Shown here in pieces: positions 9,670 through 18,010 of a stretch of 36,021 bases of DNA (the stretch's first letter is position 1; each line of letters begins with the position of its first letter). The stretch is from contig NZ_JAIVFO010000030.1 of assembly GCF_029991245.1 (NCBI RefSeq), positions 1-36,021 on the forward strand, in the 5' to 3' direction. Source of the DNA: Xanthobacter autotrophicus (lineage in GTDB: Bacteria > Pseudomonadota > Alphaproteobacteria > Rhizobiales > Xanthobacteraceae). Both the position numbers and the translations under genes were made by a program. Below the pieces are notes generated by a model that did no database searches, had not been told where the DNA came from, and saw only the letters and a program-made list of their open reading frames with translations.

Positions 9670-10323
9670 CTATTCCACCAGCGCCAGCGCAGCGCGGATG
9701 CGCGCCTCGCTCCAGGCCCGCACCGGCGAGGGCGCGCCGCCGATCGCGGCCACGTCGGTCCCCTGCCCCGGACCGAGATCCACCGTCGCGTCGCCCGCCG
9801 ACACCCGTACCCGCCCGCGCATGACGAAGACGCCGAAACGCTCCTGGCTCGGCCCGGCAAAGAAGCGCGTGCCGCGCACGGCGAGCCGGCCATAGGGCGT
9901 CTCCACCTCCACGTCGCGCCCGGGCGCACCATCTGGCCGGTCATAGAGCATGGCGCCGTTGCCGAGGGTAAAAACGCCCCCGCGATCAACCAGGAAACGG
10001 TCGATGCGCAATCGCGTGCGCCCGCCGAGCCGCACCTGGGTGGCGGCGCCGAGCCGCATGGCAAGGCGGGCCGTCTCGCCCGTCACCACCATATCGCCCA
10101 CGAATACGGCATCGCCAGTCGCAAGGGGCAGCCTGGCACCGCCGCGCTCGGCACCGCCCTCCCCGGCCAACGCTTCCACGATGCCGGCGCGGTCCGCCGC
10201 CGCCCCCCGGCCACAGGCCAGGGCAAGGGCGGCAAGAGACAACAGCCCGCGCCGGGAGAACGGGCGCACCAGACGGCTCGCGCTCGAACCCAAGACCACC
10301 GCAGCCGCGTTCGGATCAGCCAT
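9670..10323 (-). CDS. FecR-domain protein with Tat-like signal
   Basis: Predicted exported protein of 217 residues with a FecR domain. The N-terminus carries a twin-arginine-like signal, FSRRGLLSLAALALACG (residues 22-38), so the protein probably reaches the periplasm or membrane folded. The mature part has the beta-rich FecR pattern: ATGDAVFVGDMVVTGETARLAMRL, then GDGA-like turns and VETPYGRLAVRGTRFFAG. It lacks the N-terminal anti-sigma helix bundle of iron-signalling FecR proteins, and no sigma factor or TonB receptor is near. FecR-domain proteins commonly lie beside CHASE2 cyclases; here it converges on one, so a shared sensory role is possible. The function is not assigned. Confidence 0.85.
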   Translation of the reverse strand: MADPNAAAVVLGSSASRLVRPFSRRGLLSLAALALACGRGAAADRAGIVEALAGEGGAERGGARLPLATGDAVFVGDMVVTGETARLAMRLGAATQVRLGGRTRLRIDRFLVDRGGVFTLGNGAMLYDRPDGAPGRDVEVETPYGRLAVRGTRFFAGPSQERFGVFVMRGRVRVSAGDATVDLGPGQGTDVAAIGGAPSPVRAWSEARIRAALALVE

Positions 10324-10503
10324 ATCCCCCTCCGCTCACGCCATCACCCGGCGGCGCGACCCGGCCCTACAGCGCCATCGCTCCCATGGAACGGTCCGAA
10401 ACCCCGCGAAGACACTTTCCCATGCGGCACCGAAAGATCAAGCTGGGTCGCGGTACTGCGCAGGCCGGGATCCAAGCCCGCCCGCTGGCGGATGGTCGTC
10501 CTG

Positions 10504-10532
10504 GCCCGCGCGCCTGTTCAGGCGAGGCGGGC
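10504..10532 (-). terminator. Hairpin after the transglutaminase-like gene
   Basis: A compound stem: outer arms GCCCGC (10504-10509) and GCGGGC (10527-10532), inner arms CGCCTG (10511-10516) and CAGGCG (10519-10524), two-base loop. It begins 7 bp past the transglutaminase-like stop on the minus strand. No T-run is seen. The rest of the 10324-10539 gap carries no gene and must hold the promoter of nothing but the minus-strand FecR gene. Confidence 0.45.
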
Positions 10533-10539
10533 TCAGGGC

Positions 10540-11346
10540 TCACGCCACCTCGTCGCTCACCACCTTGAAGCTCGTGAGCGTCGCCGGCCCGAACGAGGTG
10601 ACGATGGCGACATCCGTGGCATCGCGCCCGCGCGCCATGAGGATGCGGCCGATGCGCTGCGTGTTGTGCCGGGCGTCGAAGGTGTACCAGCGGTCGCCCA
10701 GATACACCTCGAACCAGGCGCTGAAATCCATGGGGTTCACATCGATGGGCACGCCGAAGTCGCCGAGATAGCCGGTGCAGTAGCGCGCCGGGATGTTCAT
10801 GCAGCGGCACAGGGTGACGGCGAGGTGGGCGAAATCCCGGCACACGCCGCGCCGCTCGGTATAGGCGTCGAAGGCGGTCCGCAGCGGGCTCGCGTGGGCA
10901 TAGTTGAAGGTGATGTGCCCGTGGACGAAATCGCAGATGGCCTGGACCAGGGGCCAGCCCTTGGGCACGTGGCCGAACATGGTCCAGGCGACGTTGCTCA
11001 GGCGGTCGGTCTCGCAATAGCGGCTGCCCAGCAGGAACAGCAGCACGTCCACCGGCAGATCCCCGAGCGGGTGCTGGATCGCATCCGGCGCCACCAGGTC
11101 GGGCTTGCCGCTGTCGCGGATCACGAAATCGGAATGGATCTTGAGCTGACCTGCCGGCGCCTCGATGACGTGGCAGAAATTGCCGAAGCTGTCGTGATAG
11201 GTGTTGGCCGGGATCGGGGGATCGAACAGCATCCGGTCCACGCTCTCAAGATCGTTCACCCGCGACGGGTGCACGCTGAGCGTCAGGATCATCGGAGTGG
11301 GCTTGGGGCACGTGTGGATAATCTCGTAGCCCGCGCGAATCTTCAT
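10540..11346 (-). CDS. Transglutaminase-like cysteine peptidase family protein
   Basis: Cytoplasmic transglutaminase-fold protein of 268 residues; family members cleave or ligate amide bonds. The nucleophile Cys is in RRGVCRDFAHLAV (about residue 166), and the Trp/Asp region is AWFEVYLGDRWYTFDARHN. The position that carries the catalytic His in many relatives (HAWFE) reads Ser here (FSAWFE); I recall this variant in other rhizobial members, and the downstream DARHN has a His, so activity is uncertain. I prefer the start at 11346 (MKIRAGYEI) over an ATG 15 bp upstream because GAGG lies 9 bases before it. It is divergent from the N-formylglutamate amidohydrolase-type gene. It has no signal peptide. 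Confidence 0.88.
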   Translation of the reverse strand: MKIRAGYEIIHTCPKPTPMILTLSVHPSRVNDLESVDRMLFDPPIPANTYHDSFGNFCHVIEAPAGQLKIHSDFVIRDSGKPDLVAPDAIQHPLGDLPVDVLLFLLGSRYCETDRLSNVAWTMFGHVPKGWPLVQAICDFVHGHITFNYAHASPLRTAFDAYTERRGVCRDFAHLAVTLCRCMNIPARYCTGYLGDFGVPIDVNPMDFSAWFEVYLGDRWYTFDARHNTQRIGRILMARGRDATDVAIVTSFGPATLTSFKVVSDEVA

Positions 11347-11465
11347 GGGTGGGAACCTCATCGGGTTTGCGCGAGCGGAGCGCGCGGATGTCTGCTATGG
11401 CTCGCGGCAACTTGGTAAGCGGCAACTTCAAGAACGGCGCAGGCGACCTTGGTCGCCGCGCAGGC

Positions 11466-12281
11466 GTGAGGACTGATTTGGACCGGACGGCACCCCTGCT
11501 GGCGGGCGACGAGATGTCGCCTGTCACCATGCTCAATGCGGAAGGAGCCTCCGCGTTCCTCATTGTCGCGGATCATGCGGGCAATGCCTTTCCGCGTTCA
11601 ATGGGCCGGCTCGGCATTTCCGAGGACGATCAAGCGCGTCACATCGCCTGGGATATCGGCATTGCGGGCGTGTGCCGCACATTGGCGGAACGACTCGACG
11701 CTACCCTCATACAGCAGAATTACTCGCGACTCATCATCGACTGCAATCGGCCCCCCGCCGCTCCCTCCTCCATCCCGCAGGAGAGCGAGGCGACGCCGAT
11801 CCCCGGCAACTTCGGCCTCGGCGATGCCGCCAGGGCCGCCCGCGAGCGCGACCTGTTCCAGCCCTACCACGCTTGCATTGCCGCCGAGCTGGACCGCAGG
11901 GCGAAGGCGGGCCGACCGGCCGTGCTCGTCGCCATGCACAGCTTCACGCCGGTCTACCTCGGCGTGGCGCGTCCCTGGCAGGTGGGCGTGCTCTATAATC
12001 GCGACGCCCGGTTCGCCGGTGCCGTGCTTGCGGCGCTGCGGCAGGACAGCGGCCTCACCGTTGGCGACAATGAGCCATACAGTGTCGATGACACGACAGA
12101 TTATACCATCCCCGTCCACGCAGAGCGACGCGGACTGCTCCATACGGGCATCGAGATCCGGCAGGACCTGATCACCGAACCCGCCGGGCAGGCGGAATGG
12201 GCGGCGCGCATGGCGCGCGCGCTGGCCGCAGCATTGGAAACCTGCCCTCCGGACCGGGCGCCCGTGCCCCTGGCCGGCTGA
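11466..12281 (+). CDS. N-formylglutamate amidohydrolase family protein
   Basis: Zinc-dependent amidohydrolase fold that in histidine degradation frees glutamate from N-formylglutamate. Family motifs are clear: IVADHAGNAFPRSMGRLG, HIAWDIGI, QQNYSRLIIDCNRP, AMHSFTPVY and the C-terminal HTGIEIRQDLI. No hut genes are adjacent, so a different N-acyl substrate is possible. The start is uncertain: the frame is open back to 11349, but the early part has poor codon usage. GTG 11466 and ATG 11514 are the best candidates, both with weak ribosome-binding sites; I give the GTG (271 residues). It is divergent from the transglutaminase-like gene across about 120 bp. Confidence 0.85.
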   Translation: MRTDLDRTAPLLAGDEMSPVTMLNAEGASAFLIVADHAGNAFPRSMGRLGISEDDQARHIAWDIGIAGVCRTLAERLDATLIQQNYSRLIIDCNRPPAAPSSIPQESEATPIPGNFGLGDAARAARERDLFQPYHACIAAELDRRAKAGRPAVLVAMHSFTPVYLGVARPWQVGVLYNRDARFAGAVLAALRQDSGLTVGDNEPYSVDDTTDYTIPVHAERRGLLHTGIEIRQDLITEPAGQAEWAARMARALAAALETCPPDRAPVPLAG

Positions 12282-12368
12282 AGGCGGGCGACGGTCCATT
12301 TCTTGCTTTAAAAGCGGCGTCTGAACCTACGAGGCGGCGGGCCTGCGCCCCCGCCCTGCGCGACAGAT

Positions 12369-12390
12369 GCCCCGGCGAAACCGCCGGGGC
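12369..12390 (+). terminator. Hairpin between amidohydrolase and OGT-like genes
   Basis: GCCCCGGC (12369-12376) and GCCGGGGC (12383-12390) form a perfect 8-bp stem around the loop GAAACC. It lies 87 bp after the amidohydrolase stop and 31 bp before the next start. No T-run follows, so it could be a terminator or a leader structure of the next gene. Confidence 0.4.
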
Positions 12391-12421
12391 GAACTGCGAC
12401 GGGCAGGAGCGGCCTCGACAC

Positions 12422-13792
12422 ATGGGCTCAAAACATACATTCGGACGCCGGCGGCACATGTGTGAGTGGGCGGACCTTGCCACCGACGACACCGATCTCG
12501 CCGCCGTCCTTGCCGAAGGCCACGGCCACCGTCTCTCGCCCTTCCATCTCCTGTCGGTGCCGGGCATGAGCGCCAGCGACCAGCGGGCGTGCTCGGAACT
12601 GTGGACCCGCGAGCGGCGCGTGACCGCGCAGGTCGAGCGCGACACCCTCGCCTTCACCTTTCCGCCCACGGAACGGCGCAAAATCCGCCTCGGCTACCTC
12701 TCCAACGATTTTCATGAGCACGCCACCGCCCATCTCCTGATCGAGGTGCTGGAGGCCCATGACCACGACGCGTTCGAGGTGAATGCCTATTCCTTCGGCG
12801 CCGACGACGGCCTGCCCATGCGCCAACGGCTGATGGCAGCCTGCGACCGCTTCGTGGATATCGCCCACATGGAGGACAATGCCGCGGCGCAGCTCATCTA
12901 TGACGACGCGGTGGATATCCTCATCGACCTGAAGGGCTTCACCGCCCAGGCCCGCTCCGGCATCGCCCTGCTGCGGCCGGCTCCGGTGGTTGTCAATTAC
13001 CTTGGCTATCCCGGCACCATGGGCGCGGGCATTTGCGACTATGTCATCACCGACCCGTTCCTGACGCCGCCGGCGAGCGCGGACTTCTATTCCGAATCGT
13101 TCGCCTACATGCCGAACACCTACCATCCCCACGGCCGGCGCACGCCGGTGGGCGACAAGCCCTCGCGGCGAGAGGCGGGACTGCCGGACGACGGCTTCGT
13201 CTTCTGCTGCTTCAACCAGCCCTACAAGATTTCCCCCCAGATCTTCGACATCTGGTGCCGGCTCCTCGCCTGCGTGCCCGACAGCGTGCTCTGGCTGCTC
13301 GACACCCCCCATGCCACGGGCAACCTGCGCAGCGAGGCCATCGCGCGGGGCATCGACGCCCGCCGCCTCGTCTTCGGCGCCAACCTGGGCCAGGCGGAGC
13401 ACCTGCGGCGGCTCCAGCTCGCCGACCTGATGCTCGACACCTCGCCGTTCAACGCCCACACCACCGCCAGCGACGCCCTGTGGGCCGGCCTGCCCTTCGT
13501 GACCTGCCCCGGCGACACCTTTCCGTCCCGGGTTGCCGGCAGCATCCTTCACGCCATCGGCCTGCCGGACCTCGTGGCGGACAGCCCGGACGCCTATTTC
13601 GACCTCGCCTACGAGCTGGCGCTGGACGAAGAGCGCCTTGCCGATGTCCGCGCCCGCCTCGCGGCCAATCGGCTCACGGCGCCGCTGTTCGACGTGACGG
13701 CCTATACGGCGGACCTGGAAGGCCTTTATGGTGCCATGTCGGCCCGGCACCGGGCTCATCTGCCGCCCGCGACCATCGGCGCGCACGGATAG
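12422..13792 (+). CDS. O-GlcNAc-transferase-like glycosyltransferase (GT41), no TPRs
   Basis: The 456-residue protein matches the catalytic half of bacterial SPINDLY/OGT-like GT41 enzymes, which transfer a sugar from a nucleotide sugar to Ser/Thr of proteins or to other acceptors. It begins in the linker that normally joins TPRs to the catalytic part (MCEWADL..., then LSPFHLLSVPG). Visible motifs are RLGYLSNDFHEHATAHL (His of the N-lobe), LIDLKGFT, VVNYLGYPGTMG, FCCFNQPYKISP (Lys/Gln region binding the nucleotide) and LMLDTSPFNAHTTASDALWAGLPFVT. The ATG at 12422 has AGGAG 12 bp upstream; ATG 12458 is an alternative. No TPRs are coded in the 140 bp upstream in any frame. The acceptor is unknown. 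Confidence 0.88.
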   Translation: MGSKHTFGRRRHMCEWADLATDDTDLAAVLAEGHGHRLSPFHLLSVPGMSASDQRACSELWTRERRVTAQVERDTLAFTFPPTERRKIRLGYLSNDFHEHATAHLLIEVLEAHDHDAFEVNAYSFGADDGLPMRQRLMAACDRFVDIAHMEDNAAAQLIYDDAVDILIDLKGFTAQARSGIALLRPAPVVVNYLGYPGTMGAGICDYVITDPFLTPPASADFYSESFAYMPNTYHPHGRRTPVGDKPSRREAGLPDDGFVFCCFNQPYKISPQIFDIWCRLLACVPDSVLWLLDTPHATGNLRSEAIARGIDARRLVFGANLGQAEHLRRLQLADLMLDTSPFNAHTTASDALWAGLPFVTCPGDTFPSRVAGSILHAIGLPDLVADSPDAYFDLAYELALDEERLADVRARLAANRLTAPLFDVTAYTADLEGLYGAMSARHRAHLPPATIGAHG

Positions 13793-13923
13793 ATCCCGTG
13801 CCGATGCGGTAAATCACGGCAGATGTGCTAAGAGGCCCACTTTCCGGTATGATGCCGGCAGCCCTCGAGCGAGCGGTCGCGTTGCGGCCGGGGATTCGCG
13901 GCAACCCTCAGATTGGAACCGTT

Positions 13924-14190
13924 TTGCAGGTACTCGTCAGAGACAACAATATCGAACAGGCCCTGAAAGTCCTGAAGAAGCGCATGCAGCGGGAAGGCAT
14001 TTTCCGCGAGATGAAGCAGCGCAAGGCGTATGAGAAGCCTTCCGAGCGTCGCGTCCGCGAAGCAGCCGAAGCTGTGCGGCGCACCCGCAAGGCCGCGCGC
14101 AAGAAGGCCCAGCGGGAAGGCTTGATCGCCGCGCCGAAGCGGACCTTGAAGCCCCGGACTGGCGCCGGCGCCGCCCCCGCGCCGCGCTGA
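13924..14190 (+). CDS. rpsU: 30S ribosomal protein S21
   Basis: Small-subunit ribosomal protein S21, 88 residues. The conserved N-terminus (L/M)[24 protein letters not shown] is clear and is followed by [30 protein letters not shown]. The long Ala/Lys/Arg C-terminal tail is typical of alphaproteobacterial S21. The start is a TTG at 13924, chosen because the family always begins at the residue before QVLVRDNN; the in-frame ATG at 13825 would add 33 unconserved residues. The ribosome-binding site is weak, as is usual where S21 levels depend on the anti-SD region of 16S rRNA. It is a single gene between a GT41 gene and a long leader region. Confidence 0.95.
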   Translation: MQVLVRDNNIEQALKVLKKRMQREGIFREMKQRKAYEKPSERRVREAAEAVRRTRKAARKKAQREGLIAAPKRTLKPRTGAGAAPAPR

Positions 14191-14203
14191 TACGGTTGCC
14201 CTT

Positions 14204-14227
14204 CGGGCCGGATCGCGATCCGGCCCG
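14204..14227 (+). terminator. 24-bp perfect palindrome after rpsU
   Basis: CGGGCCGGATCG (14204-14215) is followed directly by its exact complement CGATCCGGCCCG (14216-14227). It lies 13 bp past the rpsU stop, where a terminator is expected. There is no T-run. In RNA the centre would open to a small loop. Confidence 0.55.
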
Positions 14228-14912
14228 CCACCGGCTGCTCCTCCCCCTTCCGAAAGCACCCGCCACGGCGCGCCCCCGTGCCGCGCTCTTCATGCTGCCC
14301 GCATGAGGGGTGGAGAAGAACGTCGCTTGAGCGACAACTGATCCTTGCCATGTCGACGCGCCGTGCGGGCCGGGTCATGCCGGCACCGACGCACCGCCAC
14401 GCGTTCACGTTCTCGCGATTACGAACACCGAAAAGCCTATGTTTGCGGTAAGTTACGGGAGATTGCCCCGCAGCATCGCAGGTATTTTAGTGCGCCCCGC
14501 CCCATCAGAGGCGTCGCCACGCCTGATTCTCGCAACTGCGAGCATATTGCGAATATGTTCAAAATATGGCGGCTTTGGCCGCATTGCACGACAGTTTCTT
14601 GCTCAGTTTGAGCATGCTATGAATATTTTAGTCGAGACAAGAACAACAACAACCGAAACGAGGATGCCGACCCACTCTCGGTCCAGATAAAGACCTTTCG
14701 TTCAGGCAAGCCCGCGTCGGCCTGCCCCGAAGGACGTCTGCGACACGGCGCGACCCCGCAAGCACTAGTTTAGAAGAACACCCGACGCACCTGCACCTGT
14801 CAGGAGCGACATGCGGAGCGTGTCTTCTTCAAGAACCGAATGCTTCCGGAACACTACGTCGCCGAATTTCGCCTTCGGATCCGAAAGTATCGGCTGCACG
14901 AAGGAGGCCGAA
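14228..14912. other. Long gene-free leader upstream of the flavoprotein gene
   Basis: About 685 bp without a convincing gene. Short open frames exist (for example 14345-14690) but have mixed codon use and no recognisable product. From about 14400 to 14700 the DNA is clearly richer in A/T than the rest of the window and holds small palindromes: CATATT-GCG-AATATG at 14542-14556 and GCTCA-GTT-TGAGC at 14601-14613. This composition suggests a promoter/operator zone for the downstream operon. The strong ribosome-binding site AAGGAGG lies at 14901-14907. Confidence 0.6.
14599..14627 (+). promoter_or_regulatory. Possible sigma-70 promoter with overlapping palindrome
   Basis: TTGCTC (14599-14604) and AATATT (14622-14627) are separated by 17 bases and face the flavoprotein-methyltransferase gene. 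The palindrome GCTCA-GTT-TGAGC (14601-14613) overlaps the -35 element and could be an operator. The match to consensus is only moderate. Confidence 0.25.
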
Positions 14913-17096
14913 ATGCGGTATGCGCCATCTCCTGCCCAGTATTTCCGAGAGACTGCCGAGCCTTGCACTGTCGCGATCATAGGAGGTGGACCGGGGGGTC
15001 TATTCATGGCCCGGCACCTCACCGACAAACTCGGTGAAGCCTGCCGGATCAAGATCTTCGAAGCGAGCGAGCGCCTTGGTGGCAAGATCGTCACCGGCGA
15101 GTTCGCCGGCGTCGGGCCCTACGAGGCCGGCGTCGCCGAGATCTATGACTACTCCTCCCTCGGTCCCGACCCCCTCCGCCACCTGATCGAGACCGAACTC
15201 GGCCTTGAAATCCGGCACATCGCCGGCGGCTCCTGCATCCTCGACGGGCAGATCATCCACGACGTGGAGCATCTGGGAGAGGTATTTGGATCCGAGGCAC
15301 GGGACCAGGTGGTCCGCTTCAAGCAGAAATGCGCGGAACTCTTGAGCGTGGAGGACTTCTACGCCAGCACCCGCAACGTGGACAACCACCACTCCTGGGC
15401 CCGCAAGTCGGGCGAGGAAACACTCTATGATGAGATCACCAATGATGCGGCCCGGCGTTACGTGCGCATCATGGCCCACAGCGATGTCGCCGCCCCGCCG
15501 CATCTCACCAACGGCCTGACCTTCCTCAAGAACGTCTTGATGGACGTGCCCGGATACATGGACGTCTTCTCCGTGGTCGGTGGCAACGAGCAGATCGTGG
15601 ACGGATTGTGCGACCTGATCGACGCGGAGGTCCATCTCGGCGCCACGGTGAAGTCCGTGAAGCCGCTCTTCGACGGACGCTTCCAGCTGGATATCTGCAC
15701 CCACGGCGCCATCGAGCATGAGGTAGTCGACTATGTCGCCGTTTGCCTGCCCCTGACCGCGCTGTCCATCATCGACTGGCGTTCGCCGCACCTCAAGGCG
15801 GCCATGGACCAGCACATCAACTACTTCGACCGGCCCGGCCACTACCTGCGTGCCACACTGCTGTTCGAGCGTCCGTTCTGGCGCGAGCAGATCTCCGGGG
15901 CCTGGTGGATGCTCGACGCGTTCGACGGATGCTGCGCCTATGACGAGGGCGCGCGCACCCCCATCGGACCGTGGGGGGCCCTCGGCTTCCTCATCGCCGG
16001 CAACGCCGCCCTGGGCCTTGCCAACATGACCGACGAGGACATCGAGCGCCTTTGCCTCGACGCCCTGCCGCCGGCCTTCGGGGATGCCCGCCGGCTTCTG
16101 GTCGATCGCAGGATCCATCGCTGGATGGCATCGGTGAACGCGATTCCCGGCGGCTATCCGGTGCGCAGCGCCTATGTGAACCACCGCCCGGCGGCCAAGC
16201 AGTATCCCGGCCTGCTGGTGGTGGGCGACTACATGTTCGACGCGACGCTCAACGGCGTCCTGGATTCGGCCGATGCCGCCTCCGATATCATCGTCAGCGA
16301 ACTCATGGCGCGGCGGCACGCCCAGTTCGCACCCGCCGCCCTGCGCCGCGACTGGCCGGCCGAAACCAACGATAGCACCCGGAACAGGGCGCTCAACGGA
16401 AGCTATCTGGCCGAGATCATGGAAACCGCATGGGGCGTGCAGCCCGGCGCGCGGGTCCTGCATTTCGGCTCGGGCTCCGGCAAGCTGCTGTCGGACCTGC
16501 GGGCCCTCGGCTTCGATGCCGTGGGTGTCGAGCCCTGCCGCGCCGCCTGGGAAGGCACCCCGCACCGGCTGCGCGGGCACAACCTGCGCCTCTGTCCGCA
16601 GCGGCTGCCATTTCCCGACGGTTCGTTCGACGTGGTCATCGAGACCGGCCTGTGCCGCCTCGAACGCGACCAGCTCACGGACGTCGTCACCGAGATCCGG
16701 CGTGTCGCCTCCCGCGGCTTCATCCTCGGCTCGGTCACCAGCGACCTGCCGATCGAGGTTATCGAACGGTATGAGCTGCTCACCGGCATCAAGACGCTGA
16801 CATCGCGGTGGGGCTGGTCGGACCTGCTCCTGTCGCTGGGCTTCCGCTTCGCCTTCGCCGATCCCGCCAAGCTGGACAGTGCCTGGCGCCTCTCGGTGGG
16901 AGCCGGTGTCGCGCCGAGCGAATGGTTCGAGGATGCCGAGAGTCTGCGCTACTGCACCTACGAAGCCAGGCAGGAAACCGCATCGAGGGATATCGCCACG
17001 GCCGCCGAGGTCGCGCGGATCATCGCCGAGCACCTTTATGACGACGATCGCGTCCCCGTCCGGCCCATGGCCGCCCGGGCCGCCTCGATGCCTTGA
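14913..17096 (+). CDS. FAD-dependent amine oxidase-like/SAM methyltransferase fusion
   Basis: A 727-residue two-domain enzyme. Residues about 18-490 are an FAD/NAD(P)-binding oxidoreductase of the amine oxidase/phytoene desaturase type: dinucleotide loop IIGGGPGG (22-29), FEASERLGGKIVTGEF after it, and a C-terminal GDYMFDATLNGVLDSADAAS that contacts FAD. Residues about 490-660 are a class I methyltransferase: motif I VLHFGSGSG (515-523), then GVEPCRA, PFPDGSFDVVIETG and a post-motif region. The tail to 727 is unassigned. The start ATG 14913 is chosen because AAGGAGG sits 5 bp upstream; open frame back to 14811 lacks this. A substrate that is first oxidised and then methylated, or the reverse, is inferred. 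The substrate is not recognisable. Confidence 0.88.
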   Translation: MRYAPSPAQYFRETAEPCTVAIIGGGPGGLFMARHLTDKLGEACRIKIFEASERLGGKIVTGEFAGVGPYEAGVAEIYDYSSLGPDPLRHLIETELGLEIRHIAGGSCILDGQIIHDVEHLGEVFGSEARDQVVRFKQKCAELLSVEDFYASTRNVDNHHSWARKSGEETLYDEITNDAARRYVRIMAHSDVAAPPHLTNGLTFLKNVLMDVPGYMDVFSVVGGNEQIVDGLCDLIDAEVHLGATVKSVKPLFDGRFQLDICTHGAIEHEVVDYVAVCLPLTALSIIDWRSPHLKAAMDQHINYFDRPGHYLRATLLFERPFWREQISGAWWMLDAFDGCCAYDEGARTPIGPWGALGFLIAGNAALGLANMTDEDIERLCLDALPPAFGDARRLLVDRRIHRWMASVNAIPGGYPVRSAYVNHRPAAKQYPGLLVVGDYMFDATLNGVLDSADAASDIIVSELMARRHAQFAPAALRRDWPAETNDSTRNRALNGSYLAEIMETAWGVQPGARVLHFGSGSGKLLSDLRALGFDAVGVEPCRAAWEGTPHRLRGHNLRLCPQRLPFPDGSFDVVIETGLCRLERDQLTDVVTEIRRVASRGFILGSVTSDLPIEVIERYELLTGIKTLTSRWGWSDLLLSLGFRFAFADPAKLDSAWRLSVGAGVAPSEWFEDAESLRYCTYEARQETASRDIATAAEVARIIAEHLYDDDRVPVRPMAARAASMP

Positions 17097-17122
17097 AGCC
17101 CGAACACGAAAGGGGCCTTGTC

Positions 17123-17995
17123 ATGCAAAGGACACTTCCCAATCCGTCGGTCGAGATCGAAGCCCGCGCGTGGCGCCTGCGCTTTCTCGATGCGTCCCCC
17201 GGCCCGGCGACTGGTCTCGGTGAGGCGGAGGTCTTTACGGTCGAGGAGCCGCGCAAGGTTTTCGTCGTCGCCGAGCCAGTTGATGCGACAGCTCCGCCAT
17301 CGCGGTTTGATGACACCAGCGGACGCTCCCTCGCCCTGCTCTGGATGCCGCCTCTGGCGTTCGACGGCTCAGACAACGCCTGGCTGGAAAGCGTCCCGCT
17401 GGAAGGTCCGAAGGACGGCGGCCGCGTCGTTCGCGCGGGTCTGCGGACGGCACGGGTCGTCTGGACCAACGCCCGCGCGATCATCTACGCGGGCCCTGAA
17501 CAGTTCGAGGACGCCCGTGACGCGCTCATCCGCTTCACGATCCTCGAACGCAACATCTGCGAAATCGAACGTCACATGCCCCAAGTGTGGGCTTCGATCA
17601 ACCAGAACGTGAAGCTGACCCATACCGTCTGGCCCGGCGACCTCAGGCGCAATGGCGCCAAAGTCGGCCGGATGACCGAACTCGTGACCGAGATGAACAG
17701 CCAGGCGCTGCACAGCGACTCCGCCCTCGAACAGCTCAATCCCACTCTCAGCCCAGGCTCGAAGCGGCTGTTCGCCGAGCTTGCCCTTCAGGCCGATCTC
17801 TATGACCGCCTTGAAGCCCTCGGCGAACCCCTCGACTTCGCCTTCGAATATCATGAGGTCCTCAACAACAGGATCATCGAGGCATCCCAGTGGTCCAAGA
17901 GCAACTGGATCGAAATCTGGATCCTCGCGGTCCTGGTCCTGGAATTCGCCGCCACCGTCTATCCGTTCGTGGAGCAGTTCGTCCCACGCAACTGA
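17123..17995 (+). CDS. Tail-anchored protein, possibly RMD1/DUF155-like
   Basis: A 290-residue protein that I cannot assign firmly. The N-terminal half is a mixed alpha/beta region without known motifs; the middle is helical (RFTILERNICEIERHMPQVWASINQN), and a hydrophobic segment at about 264-285 (WIEIWILAVLVLEFAATVYPF) anchors the C-terminus in a membrane. The layout, with helices ending in NRIIEASQWSKSNWIEIWIL, recalls the RMD1/DUF155 family, whose function is poorly known; similarity is weak. ATG 17123 has AAAGGGG 7 bp upstream; an in-frame TTG at 17093 overlaps the previous stop and is less likely. It is co-oriented and closely spaced with both neighbours, so it is probably part of one operon. 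Confidence 0.75.
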   Translation: MQRTLPNPSVEIEARAWRLRFLDASPGPATGLGEAEVFTVEEPRKVFVVAEPVDATAPPSRFDDTSGRSLALLWMPPLAFDGSDNAWLESVPLEGPKDGGRVVRAGLRTARVVWTNARAIIYAGPEQFEDARDALIRFTILERNICEIERHMPQVWASINQNVKLTHTVWPGDLRRNGAKVGRMTELVTEMNSQALHSDSALEQLNPTLSPGSKRLFAELALQADLYDRLEALGEPLDFAFEYHEVLNNRIIEASQWSKSNWIEIWILAVLVLEFAATVYPFVEQFVPRN

Positions 17996-18010
17996 AGAGG
18001 AGAGTGTGTC

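Noticed and set aside
7971-10064. Minus-strand open frame of 697 codons across the cyclase and FecR genes
   Set aside because: Antisense of the cyclase for most of its length and out of frame with the real FecR gene; composition is that of a shadow frame.
9379-11418. Plus-strand open frame of 679 codons
   Set aside because: It runs antisense to the FecR and transglutaminase-like genes, whose proteins carry recognisable signals and motifs; the plus frame has none.
14345-14690. Two short overlapping open frames in the leader before the fusion gene
   Set aside because: No ribosome-binding site of note, mixed codon use and no recognisable sequence.
15000-17033. Minus-strand open frame opposite the flavoprotein fusion
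   Set aside because: The plus-strand product has both FAD and methyltransferase motifs and a strong ribosome-binding site; the minus frame has no motif.
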